This document shows, piece by piece, positions 53,012 through 61,609 of a stretch of 64,000 nt of DNA; position 1 is the stretch's first letter, and every line of letters begins with the position of its first letter. Origin of the DNA: Nocardioides guangzhouensis (GTDB lineage Bacteria > Actinomycetota > Actinomycetes > Propionibacteriales > Nocardioidaceae); NCBI RefSeq assembly GCF_004519545.1, contig NZ_SDKM01000008.1, positions 62,001-126,000 of the forward strand, given 5' to 3'. The notes under the pieces are model-generated. The model was not told the origin of the DNA. It made no database searches and worked only from the letters and a program-made list of their open reading frames with translations. The position numbers were made by a program, and so were the translations under genes.

Positions 53012-54160
53012 GTGACGGACGTGGAGGCGCTGGTCCGGGACCTGGTCCCGCAGGTGCTCGGTGTCCTCGTCCGCCGCGGAGGCGACTTCGCGGCGGCCGA
53101 GGACGCCGTCCAGGAGGCCCTGCTCGAGGCGGTCCGTCGCTGGCCCGACGACCCGCCCGAGGACCCCAAGGCCTGGCTGGTCACCGTGGCCTGGCGCAAG
53201 CTCCTCGACGCCGGACGGTCCGAGACCGCCCGGCGGGCTCGCGAGGAGCGGGTGCACGACGAGCCGGGTCCGGGACCGGCCGAGCCGCACGACGACACCC
53301 TGCTCGTGCTGTTCCTCTGCTGCCACCCGTCCCTCACCCCGGCGTCGGCAGTCGCGCTCACCCTTCGCGCCGTCGGTGGCCTGACCACCCGTCAGATCGC
53401 GGACGCCTACCTCGTGCCGGAGGCGACCATGGCGCAGCGGATCAGCCGAGCCAAGCGCACCGTGGCCCGGGAGGGCGTGGGAACGCCGGGGGACCTCGGC
53501 CCGGTGCTCAAGGTCCTCTACCTGATCTTCAACGAAGGCTACTCCGGTGACGTCGACCTCGCGGCCGAGGCGATCCGGCTCACCCGCGGCCTGGCCGCGT
53601 CCACCGCCGAACCGGAGGTGGCGGGCCTGCTCGCCCTGATGCTGCTGCACCACGCCCGCCGCGCGGCCCGCTGGTCGGCGGACGGCTCGCTGGTGCCGCT
53701 CGCCGAGCAGGACCGCAGCCTGTGGGACACCGGCACCATCGCCGAGGGCGTCGGCATCCTCCAGACGGCGCTCGCCTGCGACCGGCTGGGGGAGTACCAG
53801 GCGCAGGCCGCGATCGCGGCCCTGCACTGCGACGCCGCGTCGGCCGAGGAGACCGACTGGCCCCAGGTGCTCGAGTGGTACGACGAGCTGCTCACCCTCA
53901 CCGACTCGCCGGTGGTCGCCCTCAACCGGGTGGTCGCCCTGGCCGAGGTCGACGGCCCGCTGGTCGGGCTCCGGGAGCTGGCCTCGGTGCCGGACACCGT
54001 GCCCCGGCACACCGCGGTCGAGGCCTGGCTGCACGAGCGCGCCGGCGACACCGCGACCGCCGCCGACCTCTACCTCCGGGCCGCCGCTGCCGCCGGCAAC
54101 ATCGCCGAGCGCGACCACCTCACGAAGACGGCCGCCCGCCTCCGAGGGTCCCGACCGTGA
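53012..54160 (+). CDS. RNA polymerase ECF sigma factor, group ECF42
   Basis: A 382-aa sigma factor. Sigma-2 lies in 5-75 (FAAAEDAVQEALLEAVRRWP, then PKAWLVTVAWRKLLD), and sigma-4 in 100-160 (LTLRAVGGLTTRQIADAYLVPEATMAQRISRAKR, split LTLRAVGGLTTRQIADAYL, VPEATMAQRISRAKR). Beyond it the long C-terminal extension (165-382) is the TPR-like region that marks ECF42. No anti-sigma gene is adjacent, as is usual for this group. It is preceded by yciI and an ECF42-type promoter. GTG at 53012 lies 7 bases after yciI. Confidence 0.92.
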   Translation: MTDVEALVRDLVPQVLGVLVRRGGDFAAAEDAVQEALLEAVRRWPDDPPEDPKAWLVTVAWRKLLDAGRSETARRAREERVHDEPGPGPAEPHDDTLLVLFLCCHPSLTPASAVALTLRAVGGLTTRQIADAYLVPEATMAQRISRAKRTVAREGVGTPGDLGPVLKVLYLIFNEGYSGDVDLAAEAIRLTRGLAASTAEPEVAGLLALMLLHHARRAARWSADGSLVPLAEQDRSLWDTGTIAEGVGILQTALACDRLGEYQAQAAIAALHCDAASAEETDWPQVLEWYDELLTLTDSPVVALNRVVALAEVDGPLVGLRELASVPDTVPRHTAVEAWLHERAGDTATAADLYLRAAAAAGNIAERDHLTKTAARLRGSRP

Positions 54161-54174
54161 TGCGACGGCGCCGG

Positions 54175-55737
54175 CTAGGACGCCGGGTCGCCCAGGGCTC
54201 GCCGCTTGAGCTCCCGACGCAGGAGCTTGCCGGAGGCGGACTTGGGGATGGTCTCGATGAAGTCGAGGCGTCGTACCTGCTTGTAGTGCGCGACCTGGCC
54301 GGCGACGTAGCCCATGATCTGCTCGGCAGTCGCATCCGTGCCGGGCTGCCTCACGACGTACGCCGCGGGTATCTCGCCGGCCTCCTCGTCGGGAAGGCCG
54401 ACCACGGCGGCGTCGGCGACGGCCGGGTGGGTGAGCAGCAGCGCTTCCAGCTCGGCGGGCGGGACCTGGAAGCCCTTGTACTTGATGAGCTCCTTGAGCC
54501 GGTCGACGATGAAGAGGTGGCCGTCCTCGTCGATGTGCCCGATGTCGCCGGTGCGCAGCCAGCCGTCGTCCGTGATGGTGGCGGCGGTGGCCCGCTCGTT
54601 GTTGAGGTAGCCCTTCATCACCTGGGGACCGCGGACCCAGATCTCGCCGTCGACGCCGAAGTCGAGGTCGTCGCCGGTCGCCGGGTCGACCACGCGGGTC
54701 TGGGTGTTCGGCAGCGTGACGCCGACCGAGCCCGGCCTGAACCCGCCGGCCGGTGTGATGTGCGAGACCGGCGACAGCTCGGTCATGCCGTACCCCTGGA
54801 CCACGTCGCAGCCAAGGCGCTTGCCGGCCTCGAGGGCCAGCTCGGCCGACAGGGGCGCCGCAGCGCTGAACACCTGCTCGAGCCTGGAGAGGTCGTAGTC
54901 GTCGACGAGGGGATGCCTGGCCAGCGCCAGCACGATGGGCGGCGCCACGAACGACCGGGTGACGCCGTGTTCCTGGTGGAGCGAGAGGAACTGCTCGAGC
55001 TCGAAGCGCGGCATCGTGACCACCGTCGCGCCGACGCGCAGGGCGGTGTTCATCAGCACCTGCATGGCGTAGATGTGGAAGAACGGGAGGACGGCGGTCA
55101 GGGTCTCGTCCTCGCGGACCTCGGCCATCGCCAGCGTCTGCGCGATGTTGGAGACCAGGTTGCGGTGCGTCAGCATCACGCCCTTGTTGACACCCGTGGT
55201 GCCCGACGAATAGGGCAGCACGACGGTGGAGTCGAGGTCGACGGGCACCTGCTCGGCCAGTGGTTCACCCAGCAGGTCGGTCAGCGACCGGGCTCCGTCG
55301 GCCTGGCCGATCACGACGATCTCCTCGACGGCGGTGCCGTCGGCGGCTGCCCGGGCCACCTCCAGGAACGGTCCCACCGTCACCAGCAGTCGAGCATCCG
55401 CGTCGACGAGCTGGTGGTGGACCTCTCCCTCGGTGTAGGTCGGGTTGATCGTGGTGACCACGCCGCCCGCATAGGCGGCACCGTGGAAGGCGGTCGCGTA
55501 CTCCGGCAGGTTCGGCGCGAGCAGTGCCAGCGTGTGCCCCGGTGCGAAGCCGCGGGCGACCAGCCCGCCGGCGAGGGCGCGCACGGCCTCGAGCAGCGCG
55601 CCGTAGGTGAGGGTGCGGCCGCTGGGACCGTCGATGAGGGCCGGCTTGTCGCCGAGCTCACCGGCGCGAGCCAGGACGTGGTCGGTCAGGTGCTGGGCGG
55701 GGAGCTCGACGTCGGGCAACGGGCTGCGGTGGATCAT
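54175..55737 (-). CDS. 4-coumarate-CoA-ligase-like AMP-dependent acyl-CoA ligase
   Basis: A 520-aa ANL-superfamily ligase. The ATP-binding loop is VLPYSSGTTGVNKGVML near 170, with YGMTELSPVSHI near 320 (motif A5). The A8 region is GWLRTGDIGHIDEDGHLFIVD (split GWLRTGDIGH, IDEDGHLFIVD), and the last Lys lies in IPKSASGKLLRREL. It activates a carboxylic acid to the AMP ester and then the CoA thioester. The Tyr/Ala-lined pocket around LPFFHIYAMQVL resembles 4-coumarate ligases, but aryl versus acyl use cannot be decided. AGGAG stands 5 bases before the ATG. Confidence 0.9.
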   Translation of the reverse strand: MIHRSPLPDVELPAQHLTDHVLARAGELGDKPALIDGPSGRTLTYGALLEAVRALAGGLVARGFAPGHTLALLAPNLPEYATAFHGAAYAGGVVTTINPTYTEGEVHHQLVDADARLLVTVGPFLEVARAAADGTAVEEIVVIGQADGARSLTDLLGEPLAEQVPVDLDSTVVLPYSSGTTGVNKGVMLTHRNLVSNIAQTLAMAEVREDETLTAVLPFFHIYAMQVLMNTALRVGATVVTMPRFELEQFLSLHQEHGVTRSFVAPPIVLALARHPLVDDYDLSRLEQVFSAAAPLSAELALEAGKRLGCDVVQGYGMTELSPVSHITPAGGFRPGSVGVTLPNTQTRVVDPATGDDLDFGVDGEIWVRGPQVMKGYLNNERATAATITDDGWLRTGDIGHIDEDGHLFIVDRLKELIKYKGFQVPPAELEALLLTHPAVADAAVVGLPDEEAGEIPAAYVVRQPGTDATAEQIMGYVAGQVAHYKQVRRLDFIETIPKSASGKLLRRELKRRALGDPAS

Positions 55738-55863
55738 GATCGCTCCTGGGATCGACCCGAGACCGTGCCTGGCACGCTACCGACCGCCGGGAGCGGAGTC
55801 ACCCATCCCGCGACGTGGTCCAGCGTCCACGTCACCCAGGCGCCCGCAGTGCCTCCGGTCCGG

Positions 55864-56589
55864 TCAGCTGATGCCGCTGATGGTGACCGGCTGCTTCGGC
55901 GGGCCGTCCGGGCCGCCGTCCTGGGTGCCCTTCTCGGCGACCTTCTGGACCACGCCGAGGCCGGCCTTGCCGACCTCCCCGAAGACCGTGTACGACGGCG
56001 GGAGCTGGCTGTCGTCGAAGACGATGAAGAACTGCGAGCCGTTGGTGTTCGGGCCGGCGTTGGCCATCGCGAGCGTGCCCGCGCCGTACGTCTCGGAGCC
56101 GGAGAGCTCGTCGTCGAAGGAGTAGCCCGGGCCACCCATGCCGGTGGCGGTCGGGTCGCCGCACTGGAGGACGAAGATGCCCTGGGTGGTCAGACGGTGG
56201 CACTTGGTGTCGTCGAAGTAGCCCTGCTCGGCCAGCGACAGGAACGAGTTCACGGTGCAGGGCGTGGTGGAGGCGTCGAGGGTGGCCCCGATGTCGCCGA
56301 CGTTGGTCTTCATGGTCACGTCGACCTTGCCGGTCTCCTTCGGCTCCGACGGCGGCGGGTCGACCTTCTTCGCCGCCTGCTGGCCGTCCTCCGTGTAGGT
56401 GCAGGTGCCGGAGGCGGGCTGGTCGCCTGCCGCGCCCGAGTCCGTCGCACCCGAGTCCGTCGACGCCGTGCCCGGGTCGTCGGCCGAGGTGTCGTCCCCG
56501 CTGTCGTCCCCGGAGCACGCGGCCCCGAGCAGGAGCAGGAGGAGGGCGGCCAGGACCAGGGGAAGGCGGACGAGGGAGCGCTGCGACAT
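55864..56589 (-). CDS. Peptidyl-prolyl isomerase, cyclophilin-type lipoprotein
   Basis: A 241-aa exported cyclophilin. The N-terminal signal ends in LGAAC (Cys25), so it is a lipoprotein. A Thr/Asp/Ser-rich linker precedes the isomerase domain, which begins [16 protein letters not shown] near 90. Family segments are [44 protein letters not shown] (split [21 protein letters not shown]) and [10 protein letters not shown]. It would help fold exported proteins outside the membrane. TAGGCT stands 7 bases before the ATG. It is divergent from fadD with an 82-bp gap. Confidence 0.9.
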   Translation of the reverse strand: MSQRSLVRLPLVLAALLLLLLGAACSGDDSGDDTSADDPGTASTDSGATDSGAAGDQPASGTCTYTEDGQQAAKKVDPPPSEPKETGKVDVTMKTNVGDIGATLDASTTPCTVNSFLSLAEQGYFDDTKCHRLTTQGIFVLQCGDPTATGMGGPGYSFDDELSGSETYGAGTLAMANAGPNTNGSQFFIVFDDSQLPPSYTVFGEVGKAGLGVVQKVAEKGTQDGGPDGPPKQPVTISGIS

Positions 56590-56671
56590 GCGGGCGAGCC
56601 TAACCAACCACTCCACCCCCTCGCCGTTCGGGCGGTTCCACCCCGTCAGCACCGGGGCTAGTGTCCCCACC

Positions 56672-58282
56672 ATGGAGACCTCGTACGCCGCCGGAGAGAC
56701 CCACGTCCCGCTCCTGGAGGAGACCATCGGCGCCAACTTCGAGCGCACCGTTGCGGCGTACCCCGAACGCGAGGCCTTGGTGGAGCGCGCCTCGGGCCGC
56801 AGGTGGACCTGGGCCGAGCTGGATCGCGACGTCGACGCGCTCGCGGTCGGCCTGATCCGGGCCGGCATCGGCAAGGGCGACCGGGTCGCGATCTGGTCGC
56901 CGAACTGCGCGGAATGGACGATCACCCAGTTCGCGACCGCGAAGATCGGTGCGGTCCTGGTCAACATCAACCCGGCCTACCGCACCCACGAGCTGGCCTA
57001 CGCGCTGCGCCAGTCCGGCACGAAGCTGCTGATCTCGGCGCCCGAGTTCAAGACCAGCGACTACCGGGCGATGGTCAGGGAGGTCCGCGAGGACGTGGGC
57101 CTGGAGCAGGTCTGGTTCCTCGGCAGCCCGGAGTGGACCGACCACAACGTCAGCGACCCGGGCGTCACGCTGGCCGAGGCGATGACGTGGTCGCTGGACC
57201 CGCACGACCCGATCAACATCCAGTACACCTCCGGCACGACCGGCTACCCGAAGGGTGCGACGCTCTCGCACCGCAACATCCTCAACAACGGGTACTTCGT
57301 CACCGAGACCATCAACTTCACCGAACGTGACCGGCTGTGCATCCCGGTGCCCTTCTACCACTGCTTCGGGATGGTCATGGGCAACCTGGGCTGCACCACC
57401 CACGGCGCGACGATGGTGATCCCGGCGCCCGGGTTCGACCCGGAGACCACGCTGAGGGCGGTGGAGGAGGAGCGCTGCACCGGCGTGTACGGCGTCCCGA
57501 CGATGTTCATCGCCATGCAGAACCACCCGTCGTTCGCCGACCGCGACCTGTCGTCGCTGCGGACCGGGATCATGGCCGGCTCGATCTGCCCGGTCGAGGT
57601 GATGAAGCGCTGCGTCAACGAGATGCACATGGCCGAGGCCTCGATCGCCTACGGCATGACCGAGACCTCGCCGGTGTCCACCCAGACGCTCTCCGACGAC
57701 GACCTCGAGCGGCGTACCGAGACCATCGGGCGCGTGCACCCGCACGTGGAGATCAAGATCGTCGACCCGGCCACCGGCGAGACCGTCCCGCGCGGGGAAC
57801 CGGGCGAGTTCTGCACCCGCGGCTACTCGGTGATGCTCGGCTACTGGGAGGACGAGGAGAAGACCCGCGAGGCGATCGACAACGACGGCTGGATGCACAC
57901 CGGCGACCTGGCCGTCATGCGTGACGACGGCTACTGCAACATCGTCGGCCGGATCAAGGACATGGTGATCCGGGGCGGGGAGAACATCTACCCGCGCGAG
58001 ATCGAGGAGTTCCTCTACACGCATCCGGACGTCGAGGACGTGCAGGTGGTCGGCGTCCCGGACCAGAAGTACGGCGAGGAGCTGTGCGCCTGGGTCCGGA
58101 TGAAGGCCGGGGCCGAGCCGCTGGACGCCGACGCGGTGCGCGCGTTCGCCACGGGCAAGCTCGCGCACTACAAGATCCCGCGCTACGTGATGGTGGTCGA
58201 CGAGTTCCCGATGACCGTCACCGGGAAGATCCGGAAGGTGCAGATGCGGGAGGAGTCGGCGAAGCAGCTCGGGCTCTCCTGA
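56672..58282 (+). CDS. Acyl-CoA ligase, FadD type
   Basis: A 536-aa AMP-binding acyl-CoA synthetase. Motifs are [21 protein letters not shown] (split [21 protein letters not shown]) near 180-200, [12 protein letters not shown] near 328, [16 protein letters not shown] and [19 protein letters not shown] (split [19 protein letters not shown]), with the catalytic Lys in [10 protein letters not shown]. It activates fatty acids for the beta-oxidation genes in the window or elsewhere. The ATG follows TAGTGT by 7 bases. Its 3' end overlaps the end of the convergent membrane gene by 65 bases. Confidence 0.92.
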   Translation: METSYAAGETHVPLLEETIGANFERTVAAYPEREALVERASGRRWTWAELDRDVDALAVGLIRAGIGKGDRVAIWSPNCAEWTITQFATAKIGAVLVNINPAYRTHELAYALRQSGTKLLISAPEFKTSDYRAMVREVREDVGLEQVWFLGSPEWTDHNVSDPGVTLAEAMTWSLDPHDPINIQYTSGTTGYPKGATLSHRNILNNGYFVTETINFTERDRLCIPVPFYHCFGMVMGNLGCTTHGATMVIPAPGFDPETTLRAVEEERCTGVYGVPTMFIAMQNHPSFADRDLSSLRTGIMAGSICPVEVMKRCVNEMHMAEASIAYGMTETSPVSTQTLSDDDLERRTETIGRVHPHVEIKIVDPATGETVPRGEPGEFCTRGYSVMLGYWEDEEKTREAIDNDGWMHTGDLAVMRDDGYCNIVGRIKDMVIRGGENIYPREIEEFLYTHPDVEDVQVVGVPDQKYGEELCAWVRMKAGAEPLDADAVRAFATGKLAHYKIPRYVMVVDEFPMTVTGKIRKVQMREESAKQLGLS

Positions 58283-58961
58283 CCCGCTCCCAGGGCCAGG
58301 TCATCAGCGCCCACACGGTGGCGATGATGGCGATCTCCGCGACGACGTACGTCGGCCAGGGACCGAGGAAGTCCAGCAGCGACGCGCTCGCCGGCTTGGC
58401 GTTGAGGTAGCCGTAGTTCGTGCTGGCCGCGACGTTGAAGACGTAGACGGTGACCGCCCAGGCCGCGGTGGTGGCCACCGTGGTGGCGTAGTCGCGCCAG
58501 CGCGGTGCGAGCCCGAGGCCGAACACCAGGAAGATCGCGGCCCAGACGATGAGGATGTGGCTGCCCCAGAACGCGATGAACTTGGGGGACGGGAAGCCGG
58601 TGGTCAGCGACGGGGTGATCAGCGCCTGGGTGGTGAGCACCAGCCCCCAGTAGTAGGTCAGCGCCACGACGTACCGGTGGTGCGTCCAGAGGGCGAGCGT
58701 GGCGACGATCCAGGCGAGGTCGCAGAGCTGGAGGGGGAGCGAGCTCCGGAAGGAGTACTGGCCCGGCAGGAGGTCCACGAGCTGCAGCGGGATCGTGAAG
58801 CACGGGATCGCGATCGCGAAGATCCGGCTGACCCGCCGGGCGGCGGGGGAGTGGGGGTCGTCGTGGTAGCGCCGGCCGAGGCGCACGACCGGCCAGATGC
58901 CGGCCACGAACAGCGCCAGCATGACGAAGTGCGAGGTGCTGAAGGCGTGGAAGCTGTTCAT
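58218..58961 (-). CDS. TIGR02206 family membrane protein (YwaF-like)
   Basis: A 247-aa integral membrane protein with about six helices, starting [20 protein letters not shown] near residue 7. The family fingerprints [20 protein letters not shown] (Cys and Asp in helix 3) and [17 protein letters not shown] with [17 protein letters not shown] (helix 4-5) are present. [22 protein letters not shown] near 195 is the conserved loop. Function is unknown. The ATG at 58961 is preferred to a far upstream in-frame start that reads through the sortase gene region. The C-terminal tail overlaps fadD by 65 bases, an unusually long convergent overlap. Confidence 0.83.
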   Translation of the reverse strand: MNSFHAFSTSHFVMLALFVAGIWPVVRLGRRYHDDPHSPAARRVSRIFAIAIPCFTIPLQLVDLLPGQYSFRSSLPLQLCDLAWIVATLALWTHHRYVVALTYYWGLVLTTQALITPSLTTGFPSPKFIAFWGSHILIVWAAIFLVFGLGLAPRWRDYATTVATTAAWAVTVYVFNVAASTNYGYLNAKPASASLLDFLGPWPTYVVAEIAIIATVWALMTWPWERVRRARAASPTPPASAPSGSSR

Positions 58962-59058
58962 GCTTCGAGTGTCCGTCGGCCGTGGCCGCCGTTCATCCGC
59001 CCAGGTACTCATCTCCGGAGCGGTTCCGGCGCTCACCGCCCGACGTACCCTCGGTCGC

Positions 59059-59760
59059 ATGCGGCGCGCGCACCTGACGGCGGCCGGCCTGGTGCTGGCC
59101 CTGGGCGGCTGCGCGGACCCCGGGCGGCGTGACGTCGACGAGCGAGGCGTCCCGGAACCTGCCCCCGCGTCCCCGACCCGGTCTCCGGCCGACCGGTTCC
59201 CGGCGCCGTCCGTGGGCGCCGCACCCACGCTCGAGCCGCTGGCCTCCGACGGCACCCCGCGTCGGGCCCGGCTGTCCGTCCCGTCGCTCGGGGTGCGCGA
59301 CGTGCTGGTCGTGCCGTACGCCGGGTGGACCGACGACGCGCCCGGCACCCGGATCCAGAACCGGGGCCCGGCCGCCAGCCCGCACGGACCGCGCGGCGGC
59401 ACCGGCCCCGGCGGGATCGGCAACTACCAGGTCACCGGGCACCGGACCAGCGCGGCCCGTCCGTTCGAGCACCTCCCGCGGCTGCGGCGCGGCGACGTGG
59501 TGCGGGTGGACGCCGGGGGAGTGCGTTACGTCTACGAGATCGTGGCCACCCGGCAGACGTCATTCCGCTCGCCGGCCTCGCTGGCCCGGCAGCGCGCCGC
59601 GGTCCCCGGCCGCCCCGGCGTCGAGCCGACCCGGGCGATGATCACGCTGTCCACCTGCGCCACCCGGGAGGACCACGCCGCCGGGAACTTCTGGACCGAC
59701 CGGTACGACAACCCCGAGCACCGGATCGACAAGGTGGGGGTGCTGGTGCGGGTGCGGTAG
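59059..59760 (+). CDS. Class E sortase with lipoprotein-type signal
   Basis: A 233-aa sortase. The catalytic His lies in GNYQVTGHRTSAARPF near 140, the Cys in MITLSTCATRED near 200, and the Arg in DRYDNPEHRIDKVG near 215-228. These are the class E hallmarks. The N-terminal LVLALGGC is a lipobox with Cys18, so the enzyme is likely to be lipid-anchored. A Pro-rich linker follows. It would anchor exported proteins at the wall, but no sorting substrate is seen in the window. TACCCT stands 7 bases before the ATG. A strong terminator follows its stop codon. Confidence 0.85.
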   Translation: MRRAHLTAAGLVLALGGCADPGRRDVDERGVPEPAPASPTRSPADRFPAPSVGAAPTLEPLASDGTPRRARLSVPSLGVRDVLVVPYAGWTDDAPGTRIQNRGPAASPHGPRGGTGPGGIGNYQVTGHRTSAARPFEHLPRLRRGDVVRVDAGGVRYVYEIVATRQTSFRSPASLARQRAAVPGRPGVEPTRAMITLSTCATREDHAAGNFWTDRYDNPEHRIDKVGVLVRVR

Positions 59761-59765
59761 CCGGT

Positions 59766-59795
59766 AGGGATTCCCCGGACGCCCGGGGAATCCCT
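59766..59795 (+). terminator. 13-bp hairpin terminator after the sortase
   Basis: AGGGATTCCCCGG and CCGGGGAATCCCT form a perfect 13-bp stem around the loop ACGC, 5 bases after the stop codon. It starts a palindrome-rich stretch that continues to 59849. Confidence 0.85.
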
Positions 59796-59849
59796 GCCCT
59801 GTCAGGCAATGCTTTCCCCGACAGGGCATGAATTTCCCTGACCGGTCAG
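59796..59849. repeat. Second hairpin and palindrome with TTCCCYGAC repeats
   Basis: GCCCTGTC (59796) pairs with GACAGGGC (59820) across a 16-nt loop. CTGACCGGTCAG (59838-59849) is a perfect 12-bp palindrome. TTCCCCGAC (59814) and TTCCCTGAC (59834) are 20 bases apart, with a related TTCCCCGGAC at 59771. It may be an operator cluster or the remains of a mobile repeat. Confidence 0.5.
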
Positions 59850-59957
59850 CTGCGGTCGGGGAACGAGTGGTGCTCGTGGGCGACCTGCCAGCGGCCGTCC
59901 TCGCGGCGCAGGCCGAGGCTGAGCCGGAGCCTCACGGATCTCCTGCTCGGCGCTCAT
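59846..59957 (-). pseudogene. Remnant of a SnoaL/DUF4440-like (NTF2 fold) gene
   Basis: The minus strand begins ATG with MSAEQEI, the usual start of YybH/SnoaL-like proteins. Immediately after it, in another frame, comes RLRLSLGLRREDGRWQVAHE and then HHSFPDRS with a stop, the usual C-terminus of the same family. The roughly 80 or more central codons are missing. The remnant therefore looks like one gene with an out-of-frame internal deletion. The presumed protein would be a small cone-fold enzyme or binding protein. The identification rests on my memory of the family ends. Confidence 0.6.
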
Positions 59958-59999
59958 GCCCGGACAGACCGGACCGGCGTCACCGATTCATCGGGGTCG

Positions 60000-60851
60000 C
60001 TACATCTCCTCGTGCGTGTCCGGGTCGCCGCCGAAGAGCCGCCCCGCGGACTCGCCGAGTGCGGAGATCGCGGTCATCTCGTCGTCGGTGAGCTCGAACC
60101 CGAACACGTCGAGGTTCTGCCGCTGCCGCTCGGGCGAGGTGGACTTGGGGATCGCCAGCGAGCCGAGCTGCACGTGCCAGCGCAGGATCACCTGGCCGGG
60201 GGTGACGCCGTGCGCCTCGGCGGCCGAGATCACGGCCGGCTCGTCGAGCGGGGCGCGACGCTTGCCCATCGGGCTCCACGCCTCGGTGCGGATGCCGAGC
60301 CGCTCGTGCACGGCCAGCATCTCCTGCTGCGGGAAGCGCGGGTGCAGCTCGATCTGGTTCACCGACGGCGTGACACCGGTGTCCTCGATGATCCGGGTCA
60401 GGTGCTCCTCGGTGAAGTTGGAGACGCCGATCGACTTCACCAGGCCGTCCTTCTGCAGCTGCACCAGCGCCCGCCACGCCTCGACGTACTTGCCGTGCCG
60501 CGGGTTCGGCCAGTGGATCAGGTGCAGGTCCATCTGCTCGAGCCGGAGGCGCTTCAGAGAGTCGAGCACGGAAGCGATCGCGTCGTCGTACCCGTGGTGG
60601 CGGCCGGGGATCTTGCTGGCCACCTGCACCTCGTCGCGGGGCAGGCCGGAGCGGCGCAGCGCCTCGCCGACCTCCTCCTCGTTGCCGTAGTTGACCGCGG
60701 TGTCGAGCAGCCGGTAGCCGGCCTCGAGCGCGGTGACGATGGCCGCGATGCCGTCCTCGTCGGACAGGGGATACGTGCCGAAGCCGATGGCCGGCAGCGT
60801 GGTGCCGTCGTTGAGCGTGTACGTCGGGATGCCGGCGGTGTCGGGAGCCAT
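60000..60851 (-). CDS. Aldo/keto reductase
   Basis: A 283-aa AKR. The start TLNDGTTLPAIGFGTYPL and the catalytic set are intact: Asp in RLLDTAVNYGNE near 48-58 (Asp, Tyr), Lys in VQVASKIPG near 80, and His in LHLIHWP near 110. VGVSNF-type IGVSNFTEEHL and the NADPH-binding IPKSTSPERQRQN near 240 are present. It reduces aldehydes or ketones with NADPH in the cytoplasm. The ATG at 60851 is chosen because TAGGTT stands 7 bases before it. It lies between two gene remnants in an otherwise decayed stretch. Confidence 0.92.
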   Translation of the reverse strand: MAPDTAGIPTYTLNDGTTLPAIGFGTYPLSDEDGIAAIVTALEAGYRLLDTAVNYGNEEEVGEALRRSGLPRDEVQVASKIPGRHHGYDDAIASVLDSLKRLRLEQMDLHLIHWPNPRHGKYVEAWRALVQLQKDGLVKSIGVSNFTEEHLTRIIEDTGVTPSVNQIELHPRFPQQEMLAVHERLGIRTEAWSPMGKRRAPLDEPAVISAAEAHGVTPGQVILRWHVQLGSLAIPKSTSPERQRQNLDVFGFELTDDEMTAISALGESAGRLFGGDPDTHEEM

Positions 60852-60861
60852 GCGGCCCAAC

Positions 60862-61081
60862 CTAGCGGCCGGACGGTGGCGTCTCAGGCGCGTGCTTCGA
60901 GGCGGACACCGCGCGGGCGATCCGGGCTGCGCGGGTGGCTGCGGTGCGCGCGGTGACGACCTCGAAGATCACGGCGTACTGCTCGGTGCGGGTGGTCGTC
61001 GGTCAGCGACGCGATGCCCGACGACTTCTTCGCGACCTGCAGCCAGATCCCCGCCTCCAACCACTCTCGAGAATTACGCAA
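60862..61081 (-). pseudogene. Remnant of a YdeI/OmpD-associated-type gene
   Basis: The minus strand carries REWLEAGIWLQVAKKSSGIAS near its start, split REWLEAGIWL and QVAKKSSGIAS, which is the N-terminal end of YdeI/OmpD-associated proteins. After an interruption another frame carries EQYAVIFEVVTARTAATRAA and RIARAVSASKHAPE to a stop at 60862, the C-terminal end of the same family. The middle (the FGWIDG region) is absent. The reading frame therefore has an internal deletion. The tail overlaps the promoter of the aldo/keto reductase. Family recall is from memory. Confidence 0.55.
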
Positions 61082-61137
61082 CCAATGGTTGCGTTACCCC
61101 GCATCGCGGACTACGGTGTCATGCAACCAAACGTTGC
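61078..61137 (+). promoter_or_regulatory. Twin ArsR-type operators around a promoter
   Basis: GCAACCAATGGTTGC (61078-61092) and GCAACCAAACGTTGC (61123-61137) are two related palindromes 45 bp apart. Between and over them lies a promoter: TTGCGT (61089-61094), 17 bases, TACGGT (61112-61117). The first site covers the -35 and the second lies just past the start point. The ArsR protein made by the downstream operon is the likely ligand. Confidence 0.75.
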
Positions 61138-61147
61138 AGGAGGAGCC

Positions 61148-61609
61148 ATGGAGTTCGGAACCATCGAGCGCGAGGTCTACGTCGAGGCGACCCCGGAGGT
61201 CGTCTTCGAGGTGGTGAGCAGCCCGGAGCACCTCAAGGAGTGGTGGCCGGACGACGCGGCGTACGACCCGATCCCGGGCTCGACGGGGGAGATCGTCTTC
61301 GGCGACCCCGACGGCGACGGCGCGGTGGTCGCGTTCGCCGTCGTGGACGCGCGGCCGCCGGAGTCGTTCTCGTTCCGCTGGACGCACCCGGCCGACGCGG
61401 TCGCGGCGGAGGGCAACTCGCTGCTGGTCACCTTCGACCTGACCCCGTCCGGGGGAGGGACGCTGCTGCGGATGACCGAGACCGGCTTCCGCGAGATGGG
61501 CTGGGAGGTGGCGGTGCTCGAGCAGCAGTACCGCGAGCACGAGACCGGCTGGGACTTCTACCTCCCGCGGATCGCGCCGTACGTCGCGCGGCTGGGGGTG
61601 CAGCCGTGA
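61148..61609 (+). CDS. SRPBCC/AHSA1 domain protein
   Basis: A 153-aa START/Bet v1-like protein of the AHSA1 group. EREVYVEATPEVVFEVVSSPEHLKEWW (split EREVYVEATPEVVFEV, VSSPEHLKEWW) forms the N-terminal strand and helix; the C-terminal helix is LEQQYREHETGWDFYLPRI. The fold binds a hydrophobic ligand. Such genes regularly lie with ArsR regulators in actinobacteria, probably sensing or binding a toxic compound. AGGAGG (61138-61143) stands 4 bases before the ATG. Twin operators lie just upstream. Its stop overlaps the ArsR GTG. Confidence 0.88.
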   Translation: MEFGTIEREVYVEATPEVVFEVVSSPEHLKEWWPDDAAYDPIPGSTGEIVFGDPDGDGAVVAFAVVDARPPESFSFRWTHPADAVAAEGNSLLVTFDLTPSGGGTLLRMTETGFREMGWEVAVLEQQYREHETGWDFYLPRIAPYVARLGVQP

